Made by a program: the position numbers and the translations under genes
Notes under the pieces: generated by a model
Databases searched by the model: none
What the model saw: only the letters and a program-made list of their open reading frames with translations
Told to the model about the DNA's origin: nothing
Shown: positions 1 through 10,718 of the stretch, piece after piece
How the letters are laid out: the number at the start of each line of letters is the position of its first letter
Numbering within the stretch: position 1 is the stretch's first letter
Assembly (NCBI GenBank): GCA_031553655.1
Contig: JAVBLG010000095.1
Coordinates: forward strand, 1 to 50,768
DNA length: 50,768 nucleotides
Source of the DNA: JAVBLG01 sp031553655
GTDB lineage: Bacteria; Desulfobacterota; Desulfovibrionia; Desulfovibrionales; Desulfovibrionaceae
Direction of reading: 5' to 3'

Positions 1-2607
1 TTCCAGGCGCGAAAAAGCCAGGCGCTGGGTTTGCACCCACTTAAGAACGCGTGTTTCTTCTTTTTCAATCTTCTTGTCAATGTTATCCATAATGGCCTTG
101 TAGTTATCCTTCAAGATCACCATGGCGCCGCTGTTGTGCCCGAACTTGTCTTCCTTGAGCTCGCCCTTCAAAAAATCTTCCAACTGGCCCGTCAGGCCCT
201 GCTTGATGGAAATCTTGCCGGAATGGTTACCGGGGGTGAGGTCGTCAATTACTATGGCCATACCGGCGGCATTTCCGGCATCGGTACCCGCCGTGTACCA
301 GGTGGGCCCCATCGAGGCGTCAAGATGGGCTTCCTTACCGTTGATATAAACTTTGCCAATATTTCCGCTGTCATCAACATCATAAGTTACATCGTAAGAA
401 CCGCCCATGGTGGTACCCTTGATGTGCGAGGCATAGCGGAAGTCGGCGGAGTTGGAGCTGCCCTTACTGTCGCAGGAGAAAAGCTCGATAACCGCGTCCA
501 GACTCTTTTCCAGGGCGTTATCAAAGCGTTCCTGGTCCTTCAACTGCAAATCGGCATTGTTGGAGGGCGGGGCAATCATGAACAGCCCGTAACTGGGGTT
601 GCCCTCCTCGGTGCACAGCTTTATGCCCATTTCAGCCAGCGAGGCTACCATGTCGCCCGAAAGCAGGTCACTGCCCTGGATCTTGTTGAATCCTGGCGGA
701 GTACTGGTAACCATTGTCTGCAGGCGCGACTTCAAAAGCTGCACCCCGTAGTTGCCGGTGAGCACCGAGCCCTTTTCGCTGGTAAATTGCGAACTGGAAG
801 AATAAGTGCTCTTGTTCTCGTCAACCTTGGACAAATCGTTGATCTTGGTCAAAACCGAGTTGATGGCATCCAGAAAAGTCTGAATACTCTCCTGCACCGA
901 CGTCTTGTCGGTGGTAACAGAAATCTGGGCCTTGCCCGTGTCATAAAGATTTATGGTCATGCCGGGAATGGCCTCACTCACCGCGTTGGAGCTTGAGGTC
1001 ATTACCTTGGGCCAGTTGTCCACCCAAAAACGGGCGTCCTGGGCTTCCTGAGTGGTCCAGCCGGAATTTGACGTCGTGCCTGTAAGGCCCATATCCGCCA
1101 CAGTGCTTACCGTGGACATGGAAACATTAGATATGCCGATTCCGTTGAGAACCAGCTTGTTACTACCATCCAGCGAAGCCACATTGTAACCGACCGCGTC
1201 ATTTATGGCCTGGAGAAAAGCGGCCGAATCCGTGCTGTCCCCGTCAAAATTGACATTTATAGCCGTAGGCCTTCCATTGCTTCCGGTAATATTAAAACTA
1301 AGCCTGGCTGTATCACCAGCTGACAGCGGCATGGTCAGCGGGTTGTCGCTGGTCCAGGTAGTGTCGCCGATGGTGGTGGACGGATTGCCGCTGAACAAAC
1401 CTGTGGCGTCATCTATGGATATCTTGGTCGCATCTGTGATGGAAAGCGAATAATTTCCGGGCGTTCCCGTGAGCGCGGCCGTGGCGTTGCCGCCGGTTAC
1501 AGAGTTTATTTCACTAACGATGCGGTTAAGGCTCCATGAAGGGTCGATATCGAAGTTATAGCTGCCGCCTATGGAAACTTCAAAATAAAGGTTTTTGGAA
1601 AAATTCAGCGCGGCTGTGGGGTCGGTAATACCGGGATCTATATCCCAGGTGGTTACGTCCGCGACCTTGGTCGAGGAACCGGTAAACCCGAGATCCGCCG
1701 AAGGCTTGCCGCCGGTCATGCTGGCGGCGCTGATATTGCCGTCAAGCACAAGCTTGTGCGCGCCGGCAGCCCCTGTAAACGTGGCTGTTCCGCTGCCTTC
1801 CGCGGCGTTGATGGCCGAGGCTATCTGATTCCAGGTGCTGTCTCCGGCCAATTCTATGGTTTTGGCGGTTCCCGAGGCCGTATAGGAAAAATAAATCTTT
1901 TCCGAAGACGACTTCAACGCAGTGTCCAAATCGGTAATACTGGAGGTACTGCTCCAGGAGTTGCCGCCGCCTATATTTCCATTACTGCCGCTCGTAAGCC
2001 CGCTGGGATTGATCTTGAGCGTGGCCGCCTCACCCGAATCCTTGCCCTGAACCTGGAAGGAATACTTGCCCTCACTCTGAATGAGGCTCATGCGCACGCC
2101 AAGATTCTGGGAGTCGTTGTTGACGATGTTCATCATCGACTCCAGGGTGGTGCCGTTGGCTATCTTTATTTCGCGGGTCTTGCCCTTGTAGGTATATGAA
2201 AAAAGCTGGGATTGGCCGGTGTTGTTGACAGACGAAGTCTTGCTGTCAAACTGCCCGTTAAAAGCCCATATGGCGTTGCTGGCCAGCTGTTCCACATCAA
2301 TGGTGTGTGTGCTGTCAGTGGCTTCGGCATTGGCCGTGGCCGACATCCTGGTGGCTTCGGAGCTGGTGGCGATTTTGGTTACGAACTTGCTGGTCGTATT
2401 GATATTGGCCAGCGTGCTGCGAGCCGAAGTCATGGCCTTGCACACTTCATCAAAGGCATCATAGCGCAATTGCCAGTCGGCCCTCCAAAGCTCCAGACGT
2501 TGCTTCGGAATTTCTTCAATCTTCTGCAACTGCTCAATAATGGAGCTGAAGTCGGTGCCGTTGCCAATACCAGAAAAATATACGCTACCGGAAATAGTAT
2601 CGCCCAT
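1..2607 (-). CDS. fliD: Flagellar hook-associated protein 2 (filament cap) FliD, C-terminus cut by window edge
   Basis: FliD caps the growing flagellar filament and catalyses flagellin folding at its tip. The reverse strand reads open from ATG at 2607 to base 1 (869 codons, no stop in the window). The N-terminus (MGDTISGSVYFSGIGNGTDF) matches the conserved FliD start, followed by the helical segment SSIIEQLQKIEEIP. Three successive beta-rich units at about residues 226-315, 327-402 and 421-507 resemble the flagellin hook IN motif. The visible C-terminal part (IDKKIEKEETRVLKWVQTQ) is the coiled-coil FliD_C region. At more than 869 residues it is longer than typical FliD (450-650), the extra length lying in the exposed middle domains. 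AAGGAC sits 5 bases before the ATG. A sigma-28 promoter lies upstream. The product is exported by the flagellar type III apparatus, so no signal peptide is expected. Confidence 0.95.
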   Translation of the reverse strand, partial: MGDTISGSVYFSGIGNGTDFSSIIEQLQKIEEIPKQRLELWRADWQLRYDAFDEVCKAMTSARSTLANINTTSKFVTKIATSSEATRMSATANAEATDSTHTIDVEQLASNAIWAFNGQFDSKTSSVNNTGQSQLFSYTYKGKTREIKIANGTTLESMMNIVNNDSQNLGVRMSLIQSEGKYSFQVQGKDSGEAATLKINPSGLTSGSNGNIGGGNSWSSTSSITDLDTALKSSSEKIYFSYTASGTAKTIELAGDSTWNQIASAINAAEGSGTATFTGAAGAHKLVLDGNISAASMTGGKPSADLGFTGSSTKVADVTTWDIDPGITDPTAALNFSKNLYFEVSIGGSYNFDIDPSWSLNRIVSEINSVTGGNATAALTGTPGNYSLSITDATKISIDDATGLFSGNPSTTIGDTTWTSDNPLTMPLSAGDTARLSFNITGSNGRPTAINVNFDGDSTDSAAFLQAINDAVGYNVASLDGSNKLVLNGIGISNVSMSTVSTVADMGLTGTTSNSGWTTQEAQDARFWVDNWPKVMTSSSNAVSEAIPGMTINLYDTGKAQISVTTDKTSVQESIQTFLDAINSVLTKINDLSKVDENKSTYSSSSQFTSEKGSVLTGNYGVQLLKSRLQTMVTSTPPGFNKIQGSDLLSGDMVASLAEMGIKLCTEEGNPSYGLFMIAPPSNNADLQLKDQERFDNALEKSLDAVIELFSCDSKGSSNSADFRYASHIKGTTMGGSYDVTYDVDDSGNIGKVYINGKEAHLDASMGPTWYTAGTDAGNAAGMAIVIDDLTPGNHSGKISIKQGLTGQLEDFLKGELKEDKFGHNSGAMVILKDNYKAIMDNIDKKIEKEETRVLKWVQTQRLAFSRLE

Positions 2608-2727
2608 GACGCTGTCCTTGTAAGGAAAAAATTGCCAGAAAATTATTCTACGCTATCGCGTTGCAAGTAGCATACCGAAGCGATTTTTCACGGCACGGAG
2701 ATCAATACTCCCTTTTCCACACCAGCT

Positions 2728-2754
2728 CTATCGGCCGGAAGCCGGAAAACTTTG
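2728..2754 (-). promoter_or_regulatory. Sigma-28 (FliA) promoter of fliD
   Basis: On the reverse strand CAAAGTTT is followed by exactly 11 bases and then GCCGATAG. The sigma-28 consensus is TAAAGTTT-N11-GCCGATAA, so 14 of 16 positions match at the ideal spacing. It lies about 120 bases before the fliD start, giving a leader of roughly 110 bases. It places fliD in the late (class 3) flagellar regulon. Confidence 0.85.
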
Positions 2755-2858
2755 GGGAAAAATTAATATTTATTGTATTGAAAACAGACAAAACCCGGCG
2801 CGACAGGCAAATAATAGCCGCACGAACATGTTTTTTTGCGTTTGCCCCTTAAACACTA

Positions 2859-2887
2859 TTGACAAATTGAGGATACGCCTCTAGATA
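2859..2887 (+). promoter_or_regulatory. Sigma-70 promoter of the rimP-nusA-infB operon
   Basis: TTGACA (2859-2864) is separated by 17 bases from TAGATA (2882-2887). The -35 is a perfect match and the spacing is ideal. Transcription would start near 2894, leaving a leader of about 130 bases before rimP that contains the alternative hairpins at 2956-2993. Confidence 0.75.
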
Positions 2888-2955
2888 ATTGTGTTGCGGA
2901 AAGTAAGCCAGACTTATTTTTCGCATCCTGATGCCGAGCCGGTTTCGCTCACAAA

Positions 2956-2993
2956 GGGGTGGCCTTACCAGCCACTTTTTTTTATGGGTGGCT
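2956..2993 (+). promoter_or_regulatory. Alternative terminator/antiterminator-like hairpins in the rimP-nusA leader
   Basis: GTGGC (2959-2963) can pair with GCCAC (2971-2975) across a 7-base loop and is followed by eight T residues (2976-2983), as in an intrinsic terminator. The same GCCAC, with the preceding A, can instead pair with GTGGCT (2988-2993), which would put the T run in a loop. The two structures exclude each other. The stems are only 5-6 bp, so this is a candidate attenuator, not a proven one. Confidence 0.45.
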
Positions 2994-3025
2994 CAAAAAT
3001 TTTTAAGGATCAAACAGTTTTATAA

Positions 3026-3637
3026 ATGTCTGCTAAATCTCTGGATGACAAAATAAAAATAATTTCCACCATTGCCGCCCCGGTAATTGAGGCCATGGGC
3101 CTTGAGTTCTGGGGGGTGGAAGTAATCGAGTCCGGGCGGAGCCTGGTGCGTGTTTATGTTGACGCGCCGGCCGCCGACACGGAAAATGCCGCAACAGACG
3201 CCAACAGCGTTGCCTCTGAAAGCCCGCTGGACTTTTACGATCAGCCGCGAAGCGGCGTTGATGTGGAAGCCTGCGCGGAAATATCCCGTCATATGGCCCT
3301 GGCTCTGGAAGTGGAAGACGTTTTTCCTTCGGCCTATGTGCTTGAAGTTTCCTCCCCAGGCTTTTCCCGGCCCTTTTTCCGCCTGGAACAAATGCCTCCG
3401 TACATTGGACTGCTGGTGGAAATAGTGCTGAAAGAATCCATTGACGATTCCGGGCGCAAAAAATTCCAAGGCATTCTCACCGAGGTTTCGGTCGACAGCC
3501 TCACCATCGACTTGGCCGAAAAAGGCAAAGAACCGAACCCGGCGTCCCTGCCATGGCGGGCGGTGTACAAGGCGCGGAGGCTCCATATTTTTGAAGAAAA
3601 AGTCAAGCCCGGCAAAAAACCGGCAAGTAAACAGTAG
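3026..3637 (+). CDS. rimP: Ribosome maturation factor RimP
   Basis: RimP helps assemble the 30S subunit in the cytoplasm. The 203-residue product has the family's N-terminal alpha/beta domain (APVIEAMGLEFWGVEV) and the signature VLEVSSPGFSRPFF at about residues 107-120, followed by the Sm-like C-terminal domain (KFQGILTEVSVDSLTIDL). E. coli RimP is about 150 residues. The extra length is mainly an acidic Ala/Asn/Ser-rich insertion at about residues 48-76, between the first beta strands and the VDVEACAEISRH helix, plus a basic C-terminal tail. The ATG at 3026 has AAGGAT upstream. It opens the conserved rimP-nusA-ylxR-infB operon; nusA follows after 50 bases. Confidence 0.93.
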   Translation: MSAKSLDDKIKIISTIAAPVIEAMGLEFWGVEVIESGRSLVRVYVDAPAADTENAATDANSVASESPLDFYDQPRSGVDVEACAEISRHMALALEVEDVFPSAYVLEVSSPGFSRPFFRLEQMPPYIGLLVEIVLKESIDDSGRKKFQGILTEVSVDSLTIDLAEKGKEPNPASLPWRAVYKARRLHIFEEKVKPGKKPASKQ

Positions 3638-3687
3638 AGAAATAGTCGACCCCTTGAGGCGAGGCGCGGCACATATACGGAGGCCAC

Positions 3688-4989
3688 ATGAATCTTGAAT
3701 TGAAAAAAGCCATCGATCAAATCAGCAAGGACAAGGGGCTTGATCGTGGCATGCTGATCGACACGCTCGAGGAAGCGGTGCGCATTTCCGTGTTGCGCCG
3801 CTACAGCGAGGACATGGATGTTGAAGTCAGCTACAATGACGAAACCGGCGATATAGAAGTTTATCAATTCAAGATCGTGGTTGACGACGTTGCCGATGAT
3901 ATCACTCAGATCGACATTGAAGATGCCCGCCTGCATGATCCTTCCGTGCAGCTTGACGATGAAATGGGTTTTCGGGTCAAGGTGGAAGATTTGGGGCGAA
4001 TTGCCGCCCAATCGGCCAAGCAGGTTATTATTCAGCGCATGCGCGACGCTGAACAGGAAATTATTTATGAAGAATACCGCGAGCGCATCGGCGAAATAGT
4101 TTCGGGCATAGTGCAACGTCGCGACAAAGGCGGCTGGGTGGTTAATCTGGGCCGCACCGAAGCCATACTTCCCAAGGAAGAGCAGATTCCCCGCGAACAC
4201 TACAAACGCGGCGACCGCGTGCAGGCCATAATTATGGATGTGCGCAAAGAAGGGCGCGGGCCACAGGTTATTATCTCTCGCGCGCACCGCGACTATATGG
4301 CCGCACTGTTCCGCCGTGAAGTGCCAGAAGTGGATGACGGAACAGTGCAGATTATGGCTGTTGCGCGCGACCCCGGCTCGCGTGCCAAAGTGGCTGTGCT
4401 CTCCAGAGAGCGCGACGTTGATCCGGTGGGCGCTTGTGTTGGCGTGCGCGGCTCGCGCATTCAGAATATTGTGCAGGAACTGCGCGGCGAACGCATCGAC
4501 ATTGTGGTGTGGAACGCGGAAATTGCCACCTATGCCCGCAATGCTCTGGCTCCAGCCCTGGTTTCGCGTATAGTGGTGGATGAAGAGGAAAACCTGCTGG
4601 AAGTGATTGTTCCCGACGATCAGCTCACAAACGCCATTGGCCGCAAGGGGCAGAACGTGAAACTGGCGGCCAAACTTCTGGGCTGGAAAGTCGATATCTT
4701 CACCGAAACCAGATATAACGAGGCCAATTCCATCGGACGCGGCCTTGAGCAAGTGGCCTCCGTGGCCGAAGTTTCCATTGAAGGGCTGCTGGCCGCCGGC
4801 TATCAGAGTCTGGATAAACTGCGCGAGGCCCCGGACGAGGAATTGGCGGAAAAGCTGGCCCTCACCGCTTCCCGCATAGCTGATTTGCGCTCGGCCATCA
4901 ATTTCCTTGCGCCCATTGTGGAAAAAGAAGCTGAAGATAAGGGTGGAGAACCCGCCCAAACGGACGACGCGAGCGGCGCGGCCAATTAA
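3688..4989 (+). CDS. nusA: Transcription termination/antitermination factor NusA
   Basis: NusA binds RNA polymerase and nascent RNA and controls pausing, intrinsic termination and antitermination. In the 433 residues: the polymerase-binding N-terminal domain (1-125), an S1 RNA-binding domain (about 130-200, GEIVSGIVQRRDKGGWVVNL), two KH domains (about 230-345; KH1 has VGVRGSRIQNIV, KH2 has NAIGRKGQNVKLA), and one C-terminal helix-hairpin-helix/acidic-repeat unit (about 365-415, SIEGLLAAGYQSLDKL). E. coli NusA (495 residues) has two acidic repeats, so this is the shorter architecture. ACGGAGG precedes the ATG. NusA often regulates its own operon, which fits the hairpins upstream of rimP. Confidence 0.96.
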   Translation: MNLELKKAIDQISKDKGLDRGMLIDTLEEAVRISVLRRYSEDMDVEVSYNDETGDIEVYQFKIVVDDVADDITQIDIEDARLHDPSVQLDDEMGFRVKVEDLGRIAAQSAKQVIIQRMRDAEQEIIYEEYRERIGEIVSGIVQRRDKGGWVVNLGRTEAILPKEEQIPREHYKRGDRVQAIIMDVRKEGRGPQVIISRAHRDYMAALFRREVPEVDDGTVQIMAVARDPGSRAKVAVLSRERDVDPVGACVGVRGSRIQNIVQELRGERIDIVVWNAEIATYARNALAPALVSRIVVDEEENLLEVIVPDDQLTNAIGRKGQNVKLAAKLLGWKVDIFTETRYNEANSIGRGLEQVASVAEVSIEGLLAAGYQSLDKLREAPDEELAEKLALTASRIADLRSAINFLAPIVEKEAEDKGGEPAQTDDASGAAN

Positions 4990-4990
4990 C

Positions 4991-5007
4991 GGCGCCTACA
5001 AGGCGCC
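4991..5007 (+). other. GC-rich stem-loop between nusA and ylxR
   Basis: GGCGCC, a TACAA loop and GGCGCC form a perfect 6-bp hairpin directly after the nusA stop. There is no T run, so it is not a classical terminator. It may be a processing or stability element inside the operon. Confidence 0.5.
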
Positions 5008-5022
5008 ACAGGAAATTTACCT

Positions 5023-5234
5023 GTGCCCGAACCTGTCAGAATGTGTGTAATATGCAGATGCCGCATGGCCAAATCGGAACTTACGCGCCATGTTGTTTCA
5101 TCCGAAGGGAAAATGGCCAGAGATGAAAAAGCCATTATGCCCGGCCGGGGCAGCTATGTCTGCTCCAAAGAAGAATGCCTGCGGCGTTTTGAAAAATTTA
5201 TGGCTGTCCGTACTGAGCGCGGGGGGAGAAGCAG

Positions 5235-5238
<4 letters not shown>
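5023..5238 (+). CDS. ylxR: YlxR family RNA-binding protein (DUF448)
   Basis: A small basic protein (71 residues) of the YlxR/DUF448 family, nearly always found between nusA and infB. Visible family features are the N-terminal PVRMCVICRCRM, the PGRGSYVC motif in the middle and the CLRRFEK helix near the end. The family is thought to bind RNA, and in some bacteria it acts on RNase P; its role here is inferred. The start is taken as GTG at 5023, with AGGAAA about 8 bases upstream; an ATG at 5041 is an alternative. Its stop overlaps the infB start by 4 bases (ATGA), indicating translational coupling. Confidence 0.9.
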
Positions 5239-8363
<3,125 letters not shown>

Positions 8364-8369
8364 ATATAC

Positions 8370-8409
8370 TTGGGGTAGGGAAGGAAAAATTTTTCCTTCC
8401 CTACCCCAA
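8370..8409 (+). terminator. Perfect 40-base palindrome after infB
   Basis: A 20-base arm beginning TTGGGGTAGGGAAGG is followed immediately by its exact reverse complement, with AAAAATTTTT at the centre. It starts 7 bases after the infB stop, so it probably ends the operon. A related but diverged element lies at 39983-40073, also directly after a gene. Confidence 0.7.
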
Positions 8410-8479
8410 TCCCCCTCCCATCCTTAAGTTCCTTTCCCCCTTCCCCCGCAATCCATCAAACGTAACACCAGAGGCCAAT

Positions 8480-9304
8480 ATGCCGAAAGATCCTGTAATC
8501 TGCATCAGAGGAGCCGGAGATCTGGCTTCTGGCGTTGCCTTGCGCCTTTACCGCGCCGGTTTCACCAGCCTGCTCATGCTTGAGCGCCCCGCTCCCCTGG
8601 CCGTGCGCCGCACGGTGTCTTTTTGTGAAGCCGTCTACCACGGACTTATGCTGGTGGAAGACGTGCCGTGCCGTCTGATCAAAAGCGCCGGCCAACGCTT
8701 CGAAACCTGGAATGCCGGGGAGATAGCGTTGCTGATTGACCCTGAAGGGACCGCTTTGCCCGAAGTGGGGCCATATGTGATCATTGACGCGGTCATGGCC
8801 AAAAAAAATCTGTGTGGCACGGCCAAAGGTCAAGCCGCACTGGTAATCGCCCTTGGGCCAGGCTTTACAGCGGGCGTTGACGCCGATTGTGTGGTGGAAA
8901 CCAATCGCGGCCATAATCTGGGACGAGTGCTGCGAAACGGAACAGCCGAAGCCAATACCGGCATACCCGGGCAAATCGCCGGATATGGCCGAGAAAGGTT
9001 GCTGCGAGCCCCTGAAGATGGTATTTTTGTAAGTTCAATGGAAATAGGTACAATGGTTAAATGCGGCGACACTGTTGGCCGTGTCGGCCAAGCTCCGGTA
9101 CACGCATCTGTTGACGGAGTACTGCGCGGTTTGTTGCGTTCAAACACCACAGTGGAAAAAGGACTGAAACTTGGTGATGTGGACCCCAGAGGAAACAGGG
9201 GATTTTGTCATACTGCCTCAGAAAAAAGTTTGGCCATAGGTGGCGGTGTATTGGAAGCGATTTCAGCTGCCATTAATGCAAAAGCAGTAACAAAAAGCGC
9301 ATAA
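8480..9304 (+). CDS. yqeB: EF2563/YqeB family selenium-dependent molybdenum hydroxylase accessory protein
   Basis: The 274-residue product matches the EF2563/YqeB family, which co-occurs with selenium-dependent molybdenum hydroxylases (xanthine dehydrogenase/purine hydroxylase type) and is thought to act in maturation of their labile-selenium cofactor. The N-terminus IRGAGDLASGVALRLYRAGF is a Rossmann-like GxGDxxxG motif, followed by the family signature RRTVSFCEAVYHG and VIIDAVMAKKN. The segment near 120-165 (LGPGFTAG, VVETNRGHNLGRV) and the Gly-rich C-terminus are also typical. GAGG lies before the ATG. No hydroxylase, selD, yqeC or molybdenum-cofactor gene lies nearby, so it is an orphan in this window. 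Family assignment is by motif recognition; the biochemical role is inference. Confidence 0.8.
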   Translation: MPKDPVICIRGAGDLASGVALRLYRAGFTSLLMLERPAPLAVRRTVSFCEAVYHGLMLVEDVPCRLIKSAGQRFETWNAGEIALLIDPEGTALPEVGPYVIIDAVMAKKNLCGTAKGQAALVIALGPGFTAGVDADCVVETNRGHNLGRVLRNGTAEANTGIPGQIAGYGRERLLRAPEDGIFVSSMEIGTMVKCGDTVGRVGQAPVHASVDGVLRGLLRSNTTVEKGLKLGDVDPRGNRGFCHTASEKSLAIGGGVLEAISAAINAKAVTKSA

Positions 9305-9415
9305 CCATTAGAAAAAAATCGATATTTATAACTTGTTGTTTTTCAGTCCTTACTTATATAAATAATTCACAAACAGAAAAAAATTTATAAATAACACGAA
9401 GTAAAATATTGTCTA

Positions 9416-9445
9416 TTGACATGATTCCTTATTTTTGTTTAGGTA
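9416..9445 (+). promoter_or_regulatory. Probable sigma-70 promoter of the RRM protein gene
   Basis: TTGACA (9416-9421) and TAGGTA (9440-9445) are separated by 18 bases. The -35 is perfect and the -10 is weak. Upstream DNA (9305-9415) is strongly AT-rich with A-tracts and no gene. The resulting leader of about 75 bases includes a GC-rich patch at 9450-9472. Confidence 0.5.
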
Positions 9446-9525
9446 AAGCGCTGGGCCGCGCCGGGGTGATCGGTTTTGCCTTAATAAAACGCGCGGGGAA
9501 ATGTGTTTTTTTGTGAGGGTGTTTC

Positions 9526-9792
9526 ATGTCCAAGTCCATTTATGTTGGGAATCTTCCTTGGTCCGCCAATGAAGAGCAGGTTCAGAGTCTCTTTGCCGAA
9601 TATGGCAAAGTTCTTTCCGTAAAGCTTATCAGCGATCGCGACACTGGCCGCGCTCGCGGTTTTGGCTTTGTGGAAATGGAAGATGAAGATGCAGCCACCG
9701 CCGTGGAAGCTCTTGACAATTCCAATTTCGGCGGAAGAACTTTGCGTGTCAACGAGGCCAAACCCCGCGCTCCTCGCCAACCGCGCTACTAA
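9526..9792 (+). CDS. Small RRM-domain RNA-binding protein
   Basis: An 88-residue protein that is a single RNA recognition motif with almost nothing else. RNP2 is IYVGNL (residues 5-10) and RNP1 is RGFGFVEM (about 44-51); the RNP1 aromatic residues that stack on RNA are present. The C-terminus is a short basic Arg/Pro tail (KPRAPRQPRY). Such solo RRM proteins occur in cyanobacteria and deltaproteobacteria, where some respond to cold or stress; which RNA it binds here is unknown. GAGGGTG precedes the ATG. The gene is monocistronic: its own promoter is upstream, and a terminator lies 170 bases downstream at 9963-9986. Confidence 0.9.
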   Translation: MSKSIYVGNLPWSANEEQVQSLFAEYGKVLSVKLISDRDTGRARGFGFVEMEDEDAATAVEALDNSNFGGRTLRVNEAKPRAPRQPRY

Positions 9793-9816
9793 TTTTCCGT
9801 TCAATCCACTTTTGGC

Positions 9817-9952
9817 GCTGGCATTAATTGGCTTATATTTTTTACCCTTTGGAATATACATTCTATAATGAATTATACTTTCAAAAATCCGGTTTCGGGC
9901 GAAAGCACGACTCTCCGGTTTATGTGAAATCTTGTGGAAGATTAATGCCAGC
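9817..9952 (+). ncRNA. Candidate structured RNA closed by a 12-bp stem, downstream of the RRM gene
   Basis: GCTGGCATTAAT (9817-9828) is perfectly complementary to ATTAATGCCAGC (9941-9952), enclosing about 112 bases with no ORF. A strong intrinsic terminator starts 10 bases later. It could be a 3'-UTR structure of the RRM mRNA or a small RNA processed from it. No known RNA family was recognised, and no dedicated promoter was found. Confidence 0.3.
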
Positions 9953-9962
9953 ATCAAAAAAT

Positions 9963-9986
9963 GCCCCGGATGCCCGGGGCTTTTTT
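9963..9986 (+). terminator. Intrinsic terminator after the RRM gene
   Basis: GCCCCGG (9963-9969), loop ATGC, CCGGGGC (9974-9980), then six T residues: a textbook Rho-independent terminator. Confidence 0.92.
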
Positions 9987-10046
9987 CATCACTAGACGGA
10001 GCGTAGCGACGCCGTACTCAAATCGCGCAAACGCTGCGATTGATCA

Positions 10047-10067
10047 TCTTAAGCGGATGATTTTGTT
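10047..10067 (+). repeat. 21-bp dispersed repeat R4, copy 1
   Basis: A 21-base sequence beginning TCTTAAGCGGATGATT occurs here and, identically, in inverted orientation at 36738-36758. It follows two small hairpins in the intergenic space: one built on ACGG...CCGT near 9995-10015, and one with AATCGC...GCGATT near 10020-10041. Confidence 0.7.
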
Positions 10068-10133
10068 AGTATACAGAATAAGATGCGTCAGCCCTGAGCT
10101 GACTGTGTATTGAAATATGGAGGTAATACTGTC

Positions 10134-10682
10134 ATGCTTGAACCGCAAAAATGCGTTCTTTTCAGCGGCGGCGCAGCCGGAACTGAAGAATTTTTCGGCT
10201 CCATGGCTGAAAAATATGGAATAGAAGAAGTAAACTACAGCTTTGAAGGTCATCAAATCGAACGCACGCGCGGCGTTCGTATGCTCACCAATGAGGAACT
10301 GGCCCTTAAAGACGTAAGCCTTACTTACATTTCCAAGCTCATGAGCCGCGAATACACCAGAGCCCCGCTTTTCCGCAAGGTTCTGCAATCCATATGCTGG
10401 CAAGTTGCCAGCGGCTATGAAGTGTTTGTTGTCGGCGTGATCCAGTCCGACAACACCGTCAAAGGCGGCACAGGCTGGGGCGCGGAATTCGCCAAAATCT
10501 GCAATAAACCTCTGCATGTGTTCGACCAGGAAAAAAATGGCTGGTTCTTCTGGGAAAAAGAAAAATGGGTCAACGGATCCGCCCCCACGATCACCAGCAC
10601 CCACTTCACGGCCACCGGCACCAGATTCCTCGAAGCCAGCGGCCGCGACGCGATTACCGAACTGTACAAAAAGTCTTTTTAG
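10134..10682 (+). CDS. Uncharacterised protein, possibly SLOG superfamily
   Basis: A 182-residue soluble protein. The ATG at 10134 is preferred over an in-frame TTG at 10110 because GGAGGT (10119-10124) lies at the right distance from it. The opening CVLFSGGAAGTEEFFGSMA resembles the Gly-rich nucleotide-binding start of SLOG/Rossmann-like proteins. A central helix-strand segment (ICWQVASGYEVFVVGVIQ) and GGTGWGAEFAKICNKPLHVFDQ continue an alpha/beta pattern. The ending TGTRFLEASGRDAITELY resembles the closing motif of SLOG folds. No catalytic role can be read. It stands alone between the RRM gene's terminator and a 19-bp hairpin. The superfamily assignment is tentative. Confidence 0.7.
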   Translation: MLEPQKCVLFSGGAAGTEEFFGSMAEKYGIEEVNYSFEGHQIERTRGVRMLTNEELALKDVSLTYISKLMSREYTRAPLFRKVLQSICWQVASGYEVFVVGVIQSDNTVKGGTGWGAEFAKICNKPLHVFDQEKNGWFFWEKEKWVNGSAPTITSTHFTATGTRFLEASGRDAITELYKKSF

Positions 10683-10718
10683 GTACTTTTTGTCAGTAAC
10701 TTATGGTTAATTGACGCC

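Noticed and set aside
31..2670. Several + strand open frames of up to 321 codons across 31-2670
   Set aside because: They lie opposite the continuous fliD frame, whose translation has clear family motifs; the + strand products have no recognisable domains.
3334..4959. 541-codon reverse-strand open frame opposite rimP-nusA
   Set aside because: It is the antisense shadow of NusA; GC-rich codon use leaves the opposite strand open.
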